DNA of 64,000 bases from Bacteroidota bacterium (lineage in GTDB: Bacteria > Bacteroidota > Bacteroidia > Bacteroidales > UBA10428). Positions 9,698 through 19,046 of this stretch are shown one piece after another (the first letter of the stretch is position 1; each line of letters starts with the position of its first letter). The stretch is from contig CP065006.1 in assembly GCA_016699695.1 (NCBI GenBank), positions 248,001 through 312,000 of the forward strand. Direction: 5' to 3'. The translations under genes were made by a program, and so were the position numbers. Under the pieces are notes generated by a model, which saw only the letters and a list, made by a program, of their open reading frames with translations, was not told the DNA's origin and searched no databases.

Positions 9698-10395
9698 TCT
9701 TTTTCTACTTTAACTTTCTGGCTCTGCGCCTTTTGCTTTTGCAGTTTCTCTTGTACTTTTTTCTCCTCCTCCTCCATAGCTTTTAGAAGCCGCTCAGCAT
9801 CTTCACGACTGATTTCTCCTTCTTTGGGCTCACTTTCCGAGGGGTTGTCCTGCTTGTTTTGATCTTCTTGTTTGTCTTGTTGCTGATCTTGTTGATCTTT
9901 ATTTTGCTGGTCTTCTTTATTCTGGGAATTCTGATCTTGCTGTTGCTGTTGTTGCTGCTGTTGTTGTTGTAATTGCTGCTGTGCAAGCTGAAGGTTATGC
10001 CGGGCATCGCTGTGTTGAGGATTCTCTCGGAGTGCCTGTTTATAGGCCTCAACGCTCTGCTGGTAGTGTTGTAATTGAAACAAACTGTTTCCTTTGTTGT
10101 AATAATAATTCGAACGCTTAAGCCTATCATCAGTAGCCTTAATGGCATCGTCGTATTTCGTTTCGGCAGCCTGATATTGTTCTTGTTTATAGAGTGTATT
10201 CCCCAGATTGTAAGTAGCCTGACGCATTCCAGGCTTTTTACTCAAGGCTTTGCGATAAAGCATCTCCGAGTTCTGATAATTTTCTTTTTTGTAATTATAA
10301 TTTCCCAATCTAACACTGTTGCTCGACGACTGGCCACTCACAGAAAAACCGGAGACTATACAAAAAACAACCAAAATTGTAATCAATGTTCTCAT
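9691..10395 (-). CDS. batC: BatC: TPR protein with a Gln-rich tail
   Basis: A 234-residue exported protein. A signal peptide (MRTLITILVVFCIVSGFSVSGQ) is followed by three TPR units (GNYNYKKENYQNSEMLYRKAL, then YKQEQYQAAETKYDDAIKA, then LFQLQHYQQSVEAYKQAL). The C-terminal third is a low-complexity tail very rich in Gln, Asp, Lys and Glu, with an almost unbroken run of more than ten Gln near residues 145-160, coded by mixed CAG/CAA. The start overlaps the batB stop by 4 bp, and the stop overlaps the batD start. TPRs suggest a docking role among the Bat proteins. Confidence 0.85.
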   Translation of the reverse strand: MRTLITILVVFCIVSGFSVSGQSSSNSVRLGNYNYKKENYQNSEMLYRKALSKKPGMRQATYNLGNTLYKQEQYQAAETKYDDAIKATDDRLKRSNYYYNKGNSLFQLQHYQQSVEAYKQALRENPQHSDARHNLQLAQQQLQQQQQQQQQQQDQNSQNKEDQQNKDQQDQQQDKQEDQNKQDNPSESEPKEGEISREDAERLLKAMEEEEKKVQEKLQKQKAQSQKVKVEKEW

Positions 10396-11417
10396 TTTTC
10401 GGCAAAAAGTTTCAAATTACTTAACCATTTATTTTTCCGTTCACGAATTAACATCTCCACTAAAAGGATTAAAAGAGCCAAAGCTACAAAGTAAGTGTAC
10501 TGATCGTCGTATTCAGAATAAACCTGGCTTTCTATTTCCGTCTTATTAAGTTTATCCAGCTCTTTGTATAAATTCAGGAGTTCAAGGGAACTAGAACCTG
10601 AAGTAAAGAATTTTCCACCACCAGCCTGAGCAATGCTAGCCAGCATCTCTGGATTCATGCGACTGGTAACTGGATTGCCATTGTTATCTTTTACAAAACC
10701 CGAAGCATTACTAAGTGGAATAAGCGATCCACGGGGTGATCCCATGCCAATTGTATAAACCAGAATGCCTTTTTCGCGCGCAGCTTTGGCAGTTTCAATG
10801 GCATCGCCTTCGTGGTTTTCACCATCCGAAACTACAATTATGACTTTCGACGACTCTTCGCTTTGGGTGAAGGAGCGCATCCCCAGGTCAATAGCTTTGC
10901 CAATGGCCGTTCCCTGTCGCGTAACAATGTCAGGACCAATGGTAGAAAGAAACATGCGGGCCGATGCATAATCCGCGGTAACCGGCAGCTGGGTGTAGGC
11001 ATCGCCAGCAAAAATAATGAGCCCTATTTTGTCATTCTTCATCTTAGCCACCAGGCTATGGATAGCTTGCTTGGCTTGTTCGAGCCGATTGGGCTCCATA
11101 TCGTTGGCCATCATGCTCTTCGAAACATCCAGGGCTATAATAATTTCAATCCCTTCGCGCTTCACTTCTTTTAGCTTCGACCCAAACTGTGGCCTGGCCA
11201 ATGAGACTATTAAAAGCGAAAGCACAAAAAGAAGTAATATGAATTTGATGGCAGGCCGTTTAGCAGAATACCAGGGAGCCAGATAAACCATCAGATCGGG
11301 ATTCATAAAGCTGATAAAACGCTTACGAAAATTGCGCATGTACCAATAATACCCTAACAGCAAGACCGGGATAATGGCAAGTAAAAGCAAGACAGATTTA
11401 TTTGCAAATTGAAACAT
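10392..11417 (-). CDS. batB: BatB: VWA-domain membrane protein
   Basis: A 341-residue protein with two N-terminal membrane helices (about 8-25 and 58-75), a von Willebrand A domain (about 88-290) and a C-terminal helix (VALALLILLVEMLI). The MIDAS metal site is visible: DVSKSMMANDM (DxSxS), the conserved Thr in RQGTAIG and the VVSDGENHEGD aspartate. The VWA domain should face the periplasm. It lies 12 bp after batA and overlaps batC by 4 bp. BatA and BatB are paralogues and probably interact. Confidence 0.9.
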   Translation of the reverse strand: MFQFANKSVLLLLAIIPVLLLGYYWYMRNFRKRFISFMNPDLMVYLAPWYSAKRPAIKFILLLFVLSLLIVSLARPQFGSKLKEVKREGIEIIIALDVSKSMMANDMEPNRLEQAKQAIHSLVAKMKNDKIGLIIFAGDAYTQLPVTADYASARMFLSTIGPDIVTRQGTAIGKAIDLGMRSFTQSEESSKVIIVVSDGENHEGDAIETAKAAREKGILVYTIGMGSPRGSLIPLSNASGFVKDNNGNPVTSRMNPEMLASIAQAGGGKFFTSGSSSLELLNLYKELDKLNKTEIESQVYSEYDDQYTYFVALALLILLVEMLIRERKNKWLSNLKLFAEK

Positions 11418-11429
11418 AAAAATAACATT

Positions 11430-12428
11430 TTATGGGATAGACCTTAAATAGGTTCTCCGCAGTATTATCTCAGTAAGTAATAAAAGTAAGGATATCCATA
11501 CAAGTGGCATAAAGCGTTCCTGTTTGCGTTTAAATTCTTTTACATTAATTTTTGACTTTTCGAGCATATCTATTTCGGCATAAATCTCACGGAGTTTTTC
11601 GTTATTGGTAGCTCTGAAATATTTACCCCCTGTATAATCAGCAATTTTTTGAAGCGTGGGTTCATCAATTTCTACCGGCATGTTCTGGTAAACCGTACGG
11701 CCCCAGAAATCGACTGCCGGATAGGGTGCCATTCCATGTGTGCCCACTCCAACGGTATAAACCCTTATTCCAAATGCCTTTGCCAACTCTGCGGAGGTGA
11801 GCGGGTCAATTACCCCAGTATTATTTACCCCATCGGTTAACAGAATAATCACCTTACTTATGGCATCAGAATCTTTTATTCGCTGCACGGCATTCGCCAG
11901 GCCAACTCCAATGGCCGTGCCATCTTCGATCATGCCGCTTTGAACATTCTGAAACAAATTGATCAACACAGCATGGTCTGCGGTAAGGGGACATTGCGTA
12001 AAACTTTCGCCGCTGAAAATAACCAGGCCTATCCGGTCATTTTTTCTTCCGGCAATAAACTCCACTGCTACCTGTTTGGCTGCTTCGAGTCTGTCGGGTT
12101 TAAAATCGCGTGCCAACATACTTCCCGACACATCTAGAGCCAGCATAATATCAATACCCATTGTATCGACATTCTCCCAGCTATCGGAAGCTTGAGGCCT
12201 GGCTAATGCAAAAATCAATAACGAAATCACTACCAGTCTTAAGGCAAAAAGGAGGTGACGAAGGTAAATCTTCAGGCTCATGGGCAAACTGGACAAAGAG
12301 GCCAGACTGCTTACCTGAATACTTGCCTGCTGTTTCTTATGGTATCGAATATACCATATTAAAACCGGCACATTCACTAAAAGTAAATACAATAACCAGG
12401 GTCTTGCGAATTCAATGTTTCCCATCAC
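11430..12428 (-). CDS. batA: BatA: VWA-domain membrane protein
   Basis: A 332-residue paralogue of BatB. N-terminal helices (FARPWLLYLLLVNVPVLIWY and HLLFALRLVVISLLIFALAR), then a VWA domain with MIDAS motif DVSGSMLARDF, the Thr in DGTAIGVGLA and LLTDGVNNTG, and a C-terminal membrane helix (LVWISLLLLLTEIIL). The start overlaps the preceding gene by 4 bp (ATGA type coupling). The family is known from Bacteroides aerotolerance operons. A neighbouring Met codon directly after the first leaves the exact start open by one residue. Confidence 0.9.
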   Translation of the reverse strand: MMGNIEFARPWLLYLLLVNVPVLIWYIRYHKKQQASIQVSSLASLSSLPMSLKIYLRHLLFALRLVVISLLIFALARPQASDSWENVDTMGIDIMLALDVSGSMLARDFKPDRLEAAKQVAVEFIAGRKNDRIGLVIFSGESFTQCPLTADHAVLINLFQNVQSGMIEDGTAIGVGLANAVQRIKDSDAISKVIILLTDGVNNTGVIDPLTSAELAKAFGIRVYTVGVGTHGMAPYPAVDFWGRTVYQNMPVEIDEPTLQKIADYTGGKYFRATNNEKLREIYAEIDMLEKSKINVKEFKRKQERFMPLVWISLLLLLTEIILRRTYLRSIP

Positions 12429-13393
12429 ACTGTACCATCAATTTTGTTCGACGCTTCATGATCTCCAACAACCTCTATTGTTTGCTTTACCAGCTTATAA
12501 GCATTTTCCAGATGTTCCATGTTTTCCTCGGCTTTCGCATCGCCACGGGCAAACTTTATCAGGTCTGCTAAATTCAGTAATGCTTCAAATGCTTTCATAT
12601 CCAATAACCGATCAACCCCTGCCTTGCGCACTTCCTGGAGCACTTCAGAGGAGGGCTTTTCCATAGCAAGTATACCGAACCTTGCCTCAATATAACTTCG
12701 GATAATGTTGGTAAGTCTTGAATAGTATTCCTTTACCTGTTTTTGCTGCCATAAATTTTGCGCTTTCAGCTTGTCTAATTCGCGCAATGCAATAACATGA
12801 GCAGCCTCTTTGGGCTTCTCTGGCATAAACCATAGCCCTTCTTTTTTCTTGAATTTCTTTATAAAATAAACAATAGCAAGGGCAAGCAATACCAGAAAGA
12901 GTATTACAAACAAGGGTAGAAAATCGCGAAAGCTCAAAGGAGCGCGCTCCAAAGCGGCTATATCACGAATTGTTCCGGTGGTGTCAAGGGCTACACCTAC
13001 TACTTCAAAATACAGTGCTTTGGAATAAATGGTATCGACAATTGCCCCGGAGCGAAAGGAAAATGCCTGGGGAGCAATAAAATGTTTCCCTATTTCGAAT
13101 GATGTAAGTTCAAGTTTCTGATACTGTCTGATCCGGTTATTCTTGAGCTCTACTGTATCGACCCCAGTTTTATGAAGAACTTCTACAGCCACTACAAGAG
13201 TATCCTGAAACTCGGGGAAACCAACCTGGTAATTTTCAGGATTTTCTACCTCATATAAAAGATTAACACGACCACCCAGTTCAATAAGGTTGGTATCGAG
13301 GGTAGCCTTTATGGTTATTTCCTGCGCATGAATTATCAACAAGTTTGTTGGCCATAAAAGAAAAAAAAGTATAGTGCGGACAATAAGCTTCAT
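12425..13393 (-). CDS. BatD-like single-pass membrane protein of the Bat operon
   Basis: A 322-residue protein with a signal sequence (about 1-24), a beta-rich periplasmic part (ITIKATLDTNLIELGGRV onward) similar in style to BatD, one membrane helix at about 163-185 (LFVILFLVLLALAIVYFI) and a helical cytoplasmic domain (about 190-322) resembling the DUF4381-type tails found in this operon. It starts 4 bp after the DUF58 gene and overlaps batA by 4 bp. The role is unknown; position and fold suggest it links the DUF58 protein and the VWA proteins across the membrane. Confidence 0.7.
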   Translation of the reverse strand: MKLIVRTILFFLLWPTNLLIIHAQEITIKATLDTNLIELGGRVNLLYEVENPENYQVGFPEFQDTLVVAVEVLHKTGVDTVELKNNRIRQYQKLELTSFEIGKHFIAPQAFSFRSGAIVDTIYSKALYFEVVGVALDTTGTIRDIAALERAPLSFRDFLPLFVILFLVLLALAIVYFIKKFKKKEGLWFMPEKPKEAAHVIALRELDKLKAQNLWQQKQVKEYYSRLTNIIRSYIEARFGILAMEKPSSEVLQEVRKAGVDRLLDMKAFEALLNLADLIKFARGDAKAEENMEHLENAYKLVKQTIEVVGDHEASNKIDGTV

Positions 13394-13397
13394 AAGA

Positions 13398-14264
13398 TTA
13401 AATCCTGCTTTTAAAAAGGTTCATGAGGGGTTTAATGTAATCCTTTCCTGTAATTAGATTGGCGCTATCGACGCCGTATCGTTTAAAAATGTCATTTGCA
13501 TCGGACTGCCTAGTCACGAATTGCTTTTTATATAATTCGCGGATATGCTTGTCAGAAGTATCCACCCAAAGCATCTGCCCTGTTTCGGCATCTTTCAGTT
13601 GAACTAAACCCACACGAGGAATTTCCGACTCGCGGATATCAAACACATTCAAGGCAATCAAGTCGTGTTTTTTAGCACTTATCTTCACAGCATCTTCATA
13701 ATTATTGTCAATAAAATCGGATATCAGAAATGCCGTGGAACGCTTCTTAATTACGTTGGTAAAATAGCGAAGGGCTTGAGATATATTGGTGCCGCTTCTT
13801 TGTGGTTCATAGTCAATCAGCTCGCGAATAATGCGTAATATGTGCTGTCGTCCCTTTTTTGGTGGAATAAATTTCTCTATCCTATCGCTAAAAAAAAGTA
13901 CCCCGATTTTATCGTTGTTTTGTATTGCCGAAAAGGCAATTACAGCGGCCAATTCTGTAATAAGTTGCCTTTTTAACATGGTACCTGAACCAAAAATACC
14001 GGAAGCACTTACATCAATAAGCAACATCACTGTAAGCTCGCGTTCTTCTTCGAAAATTTTTACATATGGATGATTAAAACGTGCGGTGACGTTCCAGTCA
14101 ATGGTTCGTATATCGTCGCCGTATTGGTACTCACGCACTTCGCTAAAGGCCATTCCTTTTCCTTTAAAGGCACTGTGGTACTCTCCTGCAAAAATTTGTT
14201 GAGACAAACCGCGGGTTTTAATTTCAATTCTTCTAACCCGTTTGAGTAATTCTGCGGTATCCAT
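13398..14264 (-). CDS. DUF58 domain protein of the MoxR/Bat operon
   Basis: A 288-residue soluble protein. The DUF58 signature is clear: FSEVREYQYGDDIRTIDWNVTAR (split here as EVREYQYGDDIRTIDW and NVTAR), followed by a VWA-like fold with a DVSASG metal-site motif and GTNISQAL. DUF58 proteins always accompany MoxR ATPases and Bat VWA proteins; they are thought to be clients or adaptors of the MoxR AAA+ machine. It lies 17 bp after the small secreted gene and 4 bp before the BatD-like gene. Confidence 0.88.
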   Translation of the reverse strand: MDTAELLKRVRRIEIKTRGLSQQIFAGEYHSAFKGKGMAFSEVREYQYGDDIRTIDWNVTARFNHPYVKIFEEERELTVMLLIDVSASGIFGSGTMLKRQLITELAAVIAFSAIQNNDKIGVLFFSDRIEKFIPPKKGRQHILRIIRELIDYEPQRSGTNISQALRYFTNVIKKRSTAFLISDFIDNNYEDAVKISAKKHDLIALNVFDIRESEIPRVGLVQLKDAETGQMLWVDTSDKHIRELYKKQFVTRQSDANDIFKRYGVDSANLITGKDYIKPLMNLFKSRI

Positions 14265-14281
14265 ATTAGCACTTAATTCTT

Positions 14282-14692
14282 TTATTTAATAGTGACTGTA
14301 AAATACCAGTCGCCCTCCTCCATGGTTACGATATACTCCTTTTCGTTTTGCACATACTTCCAGCTATTTGCAGTTTGCTTGCTGTAGTGGGTATTTAATT
14401 CTGCTTTAAAATCGTTAAGATTACTGTAATCTGCCATGATTCGCACCAAACTGCACACATCCTGTTCATTTAGAAAAAACAACACTGTAATCTCGCTTAT
14501 TTTATCCTCGTATTTAAGGTAATTGTAGGTATTGTTAATAAAGCCTGTATTTAGTTTCAGCGATTTAAAATTTGCAGAAACTGACTCTGAGATATTGGTT
14601 TTCGATTGTCCAATAAACTGTTCAGAGAACAACGACTTACTGCCCGTATCAGCAGCCAAATAAACCCACAGGAAAATAAGCATAATTTTCAT
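14282..14692 (-). CDS. Small secreted protein inside the Bat operon, unknown function
   Basis: A 136-residue protein, not recognised. It begins MKIMLIFLWVYLAADTGS, a probable signal sequence, then a mixed alpha/beta chain ending in EEGDWYFTVTIK. It lies between moxR (11 bp) and the DUF58 gene (17 bp), so it is certainly part of the operon. Not all Bat operons carry a gene here. No cysteine pair or catalytic motif stands out; a periplasmic accessory role is the most that can be inferred. Confidence 0.6.
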   Translation of the reverse strand: MKIMLIFLWVYLAADTGSKSLFSEQFIGQSKTNISESVSANFKSLKLNTGFINNTYNYLKYEDKISEITVLFFLNEQDVCSLVRIMADYSNLNDFKAELNTHYSKQTANSWKYVQNEKEYIVTMEEGDWYFTVTIK

Positions 14693-14703
14693 AACTCGAG
14701 GTT

Positions 14704-15701
14704 TTATGGTACCTCAACAGTGTCGAGTATACCAGTAATAATATCTACCGAATTGATATTTTCTGCTTCGGCTTCGTATGTAAGACCAATTCTATGGCGA
14801 AGCACATCGTAACATACAGCCCGTACATCCTCGGGTATCACATATCCTCTTCTTTTAATAAATGCATATGCCTTAGCAGCCTTGGCAAGGTTGATACTTG
14901 CACGGGGCGATCCGCCATATTGAATGAGGTTTTCGAACTTTGCCAATTTGTATTTTGCCGGATAACGTGTGGCAAAAACTATATCAAGAATGTAATTTTC
15001 AATTTTTTCGTCCATGTATACTTCCTTTACCACATTGCGGGCTTTTTCGATATCAGAAGTTTTAAGAATGGAGTTTGCGGATGGAAATTTTTTCGACAGG
15101 TTCTCACGCACAATCAACAATTCCTCTTCTTTTTCGGATAATCGATAACAAGCTTGAGCATAAACCTATCGGTTTGGGCCTCAGGCAAAGGATAGGTTCC
15201 TTCCTGTTCAATCGGGTTTTGTGTGGCCATTACCAGAAAGGGGTCGGGAAGTTTAAACGACTCACTTCCGATAGTAACCTGCTTTTCCTGCATGGCCTCA
15301 AGCAAGGCACTTTGTACTTTGGCTGGCGAACGGTTAATTTCATCGGCCAGCACGAAATTTGTGAATACAGGTCCTTGTTTCACTACAAATTCTTCTTTCT
15401 TCTGACTGTAAATCATGGTACCAATAAGGTCGGCGGGCAATAAGTCAGGTGTAAACTGAATTCGGTTGTAACGGGCATCTATGATACCAGCCAAAGTGTT
15501 AATCGCAAGTGTTTTGGCCAAACCGGGTACTCCTTCCAGTAATATGTGGCCATCGGATAACAGACCAATTAGTAATCCGTCAACAAGGTGTTGCTGCCCA
15601 ACAATAACCTTGCGCATTTCAATGTTAATCAGATCGACAAAGGAGCTCTCCTGCTGAATTTTTTCGTTAATTTCTTTGATATTCACACTGTCCTGAATCA
15701 T
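14704..15701 (-). pseudogene. moxR: MoxR-type AAA+ ATPase, split by a frameshift
   Basis: First gene of the Bat operon. The 5' frame (15701 down to 15114) codes the P-loop GVPGLAKT, Walker [13 protein letters not shown] and sensor segment [22 protein letters not shown], then ends [13 protein letters not shown]. The remaining C-terminal lid domain ([13 protein letters not shown] onward) continues in another frame at 15120-14704. One extra A in the A5 run (T5 at 15130-15134 on the plus strand) would give [15 protein letters not shown], the expected family sequence, and a normal protein of about 331 residues. So this is either a real single-base deletion, a slippery site, or a sequencing error in a homopolymer. 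MoxR ATPases act as chaperones for metal-site proteins; a real break would disable the operon's motor. Confidence 0.85.
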
Positions 15702-15880
15702 ACTGCTGTTTATTTTTTTGAAATTTGAATCCGAAAGTAATAATTTTAGTTTATCGTTAACACAACTTTAAACACCAATTGTGCCAAGGTGTTGTTTTTC
15801 AAATAGTTTTTGACAGTTAAAAAATGTTAAGTGTTTTAATAGTAACTTCAACGCCTCGATGATTGTCAATTTTCGAAAGA

Positions 15881-16630
15881 ATGAGCAGGTATTTTGTGCA
15901 TCTGGGATATAAAGGAACCCATTATCATGGTTGGCAATTTCAACCCAATTCTATAAGTGTGCAAGAAGTGCTGAATAAGGCATTTAGTCTTATACTTGGG
16001 CACGAAGTGAATTTGACAGGTGCCGGGCGCACCGACACAGGGGTGCACGCACGTAATTTTTATGCTCATTTCGACAGCGAAAAGCAAGCCTTGGCACATA
16101 ACAAAGAATTGATCTATAAACTAAATGGATATATCCCGGCAGATATTGTAATCTACAACATTTACTGGGTGCACGCCGATGCCCATGCCCGCTTCGATGC
16201 AACCGAAAGAACCTATAAATTCTACCTCTCACCGCATAAGGAACTATTTGCAGCTGAGACCTGCTGGCAATATTACCGAAAGCTCGATTTAGCGGCAATG
16301 AATCAGGCTGCCGCCCTACTTCTTCATTATTCTGACTTTACTAGTTTTAGCAAACTACATACCCAGGTAAAAACGAACCTTTGCCATGTAAAGGTGGCTG
16401 AATGGAGTATTGATTCTGAGTTTTATGTATTTACTATAACTGCGAATCGATTTTTACGTAACATGGTGCGATCTGTAGTTGGCACACTTATTGAAGTTGG
16501 CAACGGCAAAAGAAGTATTCACGAGTTTAAAACTCTCATAGAGAAAAAAGACAGAAATTTAGCAGGCCCTTCAGTTCCGGCAAAAGGCCTTTTTCTTGAA
16601 CAGATCCTTTATCCCTACCTAATCCAATAA
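15881..16630 (+). CDS. truA: tRNA pseudouridine synthase A
   Basis: TruA makes pseudouridine at positions 38-40 of the tRNA anticodon arm. The 249-residue chain starts at ATG 15881 with MSRYFVHLGYKGTHYHGWQF; an in-frame TTG at 15863 is less likely. The catalytic Asp is D52 in the family motif GAGRTDTGVHA, and the conserved RFLRNMVRSVVGTLIEVG and GLFLEQILYP blocks are present. It is divergent from moxR over a 179-bp spacer. Length is normal. Confidence 0.95.
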   Translation: MSRYFVHLGYKGTHYHGWQFQPNSISVQEVLNKAFSLILGHEVNLTGAGRTDTGVHARNFYAHFDSEKQALAHNKELIYKLNGYIPADIVIYNIYWVHADAHARFDATERTYKFYLSPHKELFAAETCWQYYRKLDLAAMNQAAALLLHYSDFTSFSKLHTQVKTNLCHVKVAEWSIDSEFYVFTITANRFLRNMVRSVVGTLIEVGNGKRSIHEFKTLIEKKDRNLAGPSVPAKGLFLEQILYPYLIQ

Positions 16631-16705
16631 GCATCAAGCTATTGTTTATATGTTTTCGTAAAAAAAAAGAAACATTTATTTATCTTAACCGTTCTAAAGA
16701 GCAAA

Positions 16706-17224
16706 ATGGGGATTATGAAAAAGATTATCAGTATTATTTCGGTGTGGTTTTTGCTTACATCGATGAATTCGCAAAGTGAGATACCGCGCGCACAGGCAAT
16801 GTTTATTTATAATTTTTCCAGGCTTATCGAATGGCCTGCAAGCTATAAAACAGGACCTTTTGTAATCGGTGTGATGGGTGCCTCACCTGCCCTTACCGAA
16901 CTTGAAGCCTATACGCTCAACAAAACTGTAGGTGCACAGGCTATTATGGTGAAAAAGTTTAATACCCCTGCTGAAATTGCCAATTGCCATATACTTTTTG
17001 TTCCTTTTGCCAAAGCAAAATCGTTACCGGAAATTGTGACCACATTAGGCAGCAAAAGCACTCTGTTAATTTCCGAAAAAAGTGGCGCCATTAACGAAGG
17101 TGCAGCAATAAACTTTTTAATCGTAGGAGATAAACTCAAATTTGAAATAAAACCTTCTACGGCATCAGCAAAAGGTATTAATCTTAGCTCGAAACTTAAT
17201 GAAATGGCACACAAGGTTTACTAA
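16706..17224 (+). CDS. YfiR-like (DUF4154) periplasmic protein
   Basis: A 172-residue protein with a signal peptide (about 1-22, MKKIISIISVWFLLTSMNS). The mature part matches the YfiR/DUF4154 plan: AQAMFIYNFSRLIEWP near the start, FVIGVMGASP, a central ILFVPFAKAKSLPEIV, LISEKSGAINEGAAINFLIVG and a C-terminal FEIKPSTASAKGINLSSKL. YfiR of Pseudomonas represses a diguanylate cyclase from the periplasm; no cyclase is next to it here, so a role in such a circuit is only inferred. Its stop overlaps the convergent aroE stop by 4 bp. Confidence 0.8.
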   Translation: MGIMKKIISIISVWFLLTSMNSQSEIPRAQAMFIYNFSRLIEWPASYKTGPFVIGVMGASPALTELEAYTLNKTVGAQAIMVKKFNTPAEIANCHILFVPFAKAKSLPEIVTTLGSKSTLLISEKSGAINEGAAINFLIVGDKLKFEIKPSTASAKGINLSSKLNEMAHKVY

Positions 17225-17976
17225 ATAGGTTTTTGGTTCCAGATCTCCCAGGCTTTCTCAGCTTGTAGGTAAAGCATAGGCAATCCGTTTATCAGGGTTG
17301 CCTTTTTTTCTTTCCCTTTTTTCAAAAACCTGGTTTGTTCGGGATTGTAAATTAAATCATACAATATATGTTCTGCTGTGATGGAACAATATGGGAGGTC
17401 AGGTGCTTCTTTCTCGTGCGGATGCATCCCTACAGGTGAGGTATTTATAATAAGTTTGTGACTTTTTACAATATCGGCAGGAATACTACCATAGCAAAAA
17501 TCGGAGGCAGATTGCGGATTACGCGACACAAATGAAAACTCTATACTCATTTGTTTTAACACCCAGGCCACAGCTTTGGATGCTCCCCCGGTTCCCAAAA
17601 TCAGGGCATGTGAGTGCTCTGGTTTTATACATCTTTCCAGAGGCAATCTGAAACCATATGCATCGGTATTAAATCCCTTCAGAAATATTTTACCCTCTTC
17701 GCGTTTTATTAAAACTGTATTTACTGCACCAATTTCTTTTGCTTCGGAATCGATCGAATCAAGAAACTTTATTACTTGCTCTTTGTAAGGTATAGTAACA
17801 TTAAAGCCTTGCAAATCAGGATGTGAATGAATCAGCTCAGGTAAAATATCAATGGACTCGATAGGAAAAATCCGATAGACACAATCGTGTATTCCTTCTT
17901 TCGAGAATTTATCCGTAAAATATTTCTGCGAAAAAGAATGACCCAACGGGTAACCTATTAGTCCATATTCTTTCAT
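17221..17976 (-). CDS. aroE: Shikimate dehydrogenase
   Basis: AroE reduces 3-dehydroshikimate to shikimate with NADPH in aromatic amino-acid synthesis. The 251-residue chain has the substrate motif GYPLGHSFS, NVTIPYKE with the catalytic Lys, the GAVNT-type segment AVNTVL, NTDAYGF, and the nucleotide loop GTGGASKAVAW. The C-terminal NGLPMLYLQAEKAWEIW is typical. It is convergent with the YfiR-like gene. Length is slightly short but complete. Confidence 0.94.
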   Translation of the reverse strand: MKEYGLIGYPLGHSFSQKYFTDKFSKEGIHDCVYRIFPIESIDILPELIHSHPDLQGFNVTIPYKEQVIKFLDSIDSEAKEIGAVNTVLIKREEGKIFLKGFNTDAYGFRLPLERCIKPEHSHALILGTGGASKAVAWVLKQMSIEFSFVSRNPQSASDFCYGSIPADIVKSHKLIINTSPVGMHPHEKEAPDLPYCSITAEHILYDLIYNPEQTRFLKKGKEKKATLINGLPMLYLQAEKAWEIWNQKPI

Positions 17977-18058
17977 ATCAGTTACTTAACTTGCTACGAT
18001 TAATTAGTAAGTTCGATGTATCGAAACTGGAGTAGCGCTTTTTTAAACGAAGATATGA

Positions 18059-19024
18059 TTACTTATTAGCTTCTGTGTTACCGGCAAACTTTTCCATGAA
18101 CCAAATGGTAATGATACCTGCTATTATTAACAGAAGGGCTACCAAAAAAGTAGCATTAATCTCGCCGGGAGACGATAATTGATAACTATATACTTTTGTA
18201 TCCAGAACTACGTTTCCTGCATGGTCGATAAATGCCCCTACCTTGTTTACAGGCATCAAAGCAGAAGCACTGTCGTAGGAATTTTTCCAGGGCCAGATGA
18301 TTGCCAATGAACCAAAAATGAAGCCCGTAAGGGAACTAATGGTGGCATCGCGGTATTTTTTAAAAACCCAGGACAACAAGTGAGAGAATGCAATAAGTCC
18401 AAAAACAGCCCCAATTGCAACCGGAAACAAAATATCTAAACGCATATTATTAATCGATTCAATGACAATCAGCTGGTAGTTTCCCATCAATATCAGCACA
18501 AAAGAACCTGAAATTCCGGGGAGAATCATACTGCAAACTGCCACTGCGCCACAAACAATCAAATAAATAAAATTGTCGTTTTCGGTTGCAGGGTTTAAAA
18601 AGGATATACTTAGTGCTATGCCTGCCCCTAAAAGAAAGGCAATTATTACTTTAAGGTTCCAATGACTGATTGTTCTTCCAACAAAATAGATCGAGGCCAA
18701 TATCAGTCCAAAGAAATAAGCCCAAATATATACTGGGTAAAAAGTAAAAAGGTATTCAAAAATCCGTGCTAAACTAAGTATACTGATTGACACACCAAAA
18801 AAAACAGCTGCCAGAAAAGCAAGGTTGATATGGTTGGCAAAAGCCTTAAACTTTCCTGTAAAAAGTAGCTTTACTGCCGCCAGGTCGAGAGATTTTAAGG
18901 AATCTATAAGTTCCTCGAAAATGCCTGTAATAAGCGCCACAGTACCACCTGAAACTCCGGGTATTACATTGGCAGCACCCATTCCGGTTCCTTTTAAAAC
19001 TAAAGAAAGATAATGTTTAAACAT
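18059..19024 (-). CDS. DUF368 polytopic membrane protein
   Basis: A 321-residue protein with about eight to ten membrane helices and the DUF368 signature GTGMGAANVIPGVSGGTVALITGIFEELI. A second family block, MILPGISGSFVLILMGNY, lies near the middle. I place the start at 19024 (MFKHYLSLVL): a strong promoter at 19047-19076 lies inside the 33 bases that a start at 19057 would require to be translated. DUF368 proteins have been linked in other bacteria to polyprenyl-phosphate lipid recycling; here that is inference from the family. It stands alone between aroE and the ComA-like gene. Confidence 0.85.
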   Translation of the reverse strand: MFKHYLSLVLKGTGMGAANVIPGVSGGTVALITGIFEELIDSLKSLDLAAVKLLFTGKFKAFANHINLAFLAAVFFGVSISILSLARIFEYLFTFYPVYIWAYFFGLILASIYFVGRTISHWNLKVIIAFLLGAGIALSISFLNPATENDNFIYLIVCGAVAVCSMILPGISGSFVLILMGNYQLIVIESINNMRLDILFPVAIGAVFGLIAFSHLLSWVFKKYRDATISSLTGFIFGSLAIIWPWKNSYDSASALMPVNKVGAFIDHAGNVVLDTKVYSYQLSSPGEINATFLVALLLIIAGIITIWFMEKFAGNTEANK

Positions 19025-19046
19025 AATAATTGAAATTAAAGTCGTC

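Noticed and set aside
9930..9985. Trinucleotide expansion in batC as an assembly artefact
   Set aside because: The Gln run mixes CAG and CAA codons and keeps the frame into a normal end overlapping batD, so it is a real low-complexity tail.
14704..15120. C-terminal MoxR piece as a separate small gene
   Set aside because: It begins in the middle of the family sequence and overlaps the upstream frame at an A-run; a frameshift explains both pieces.
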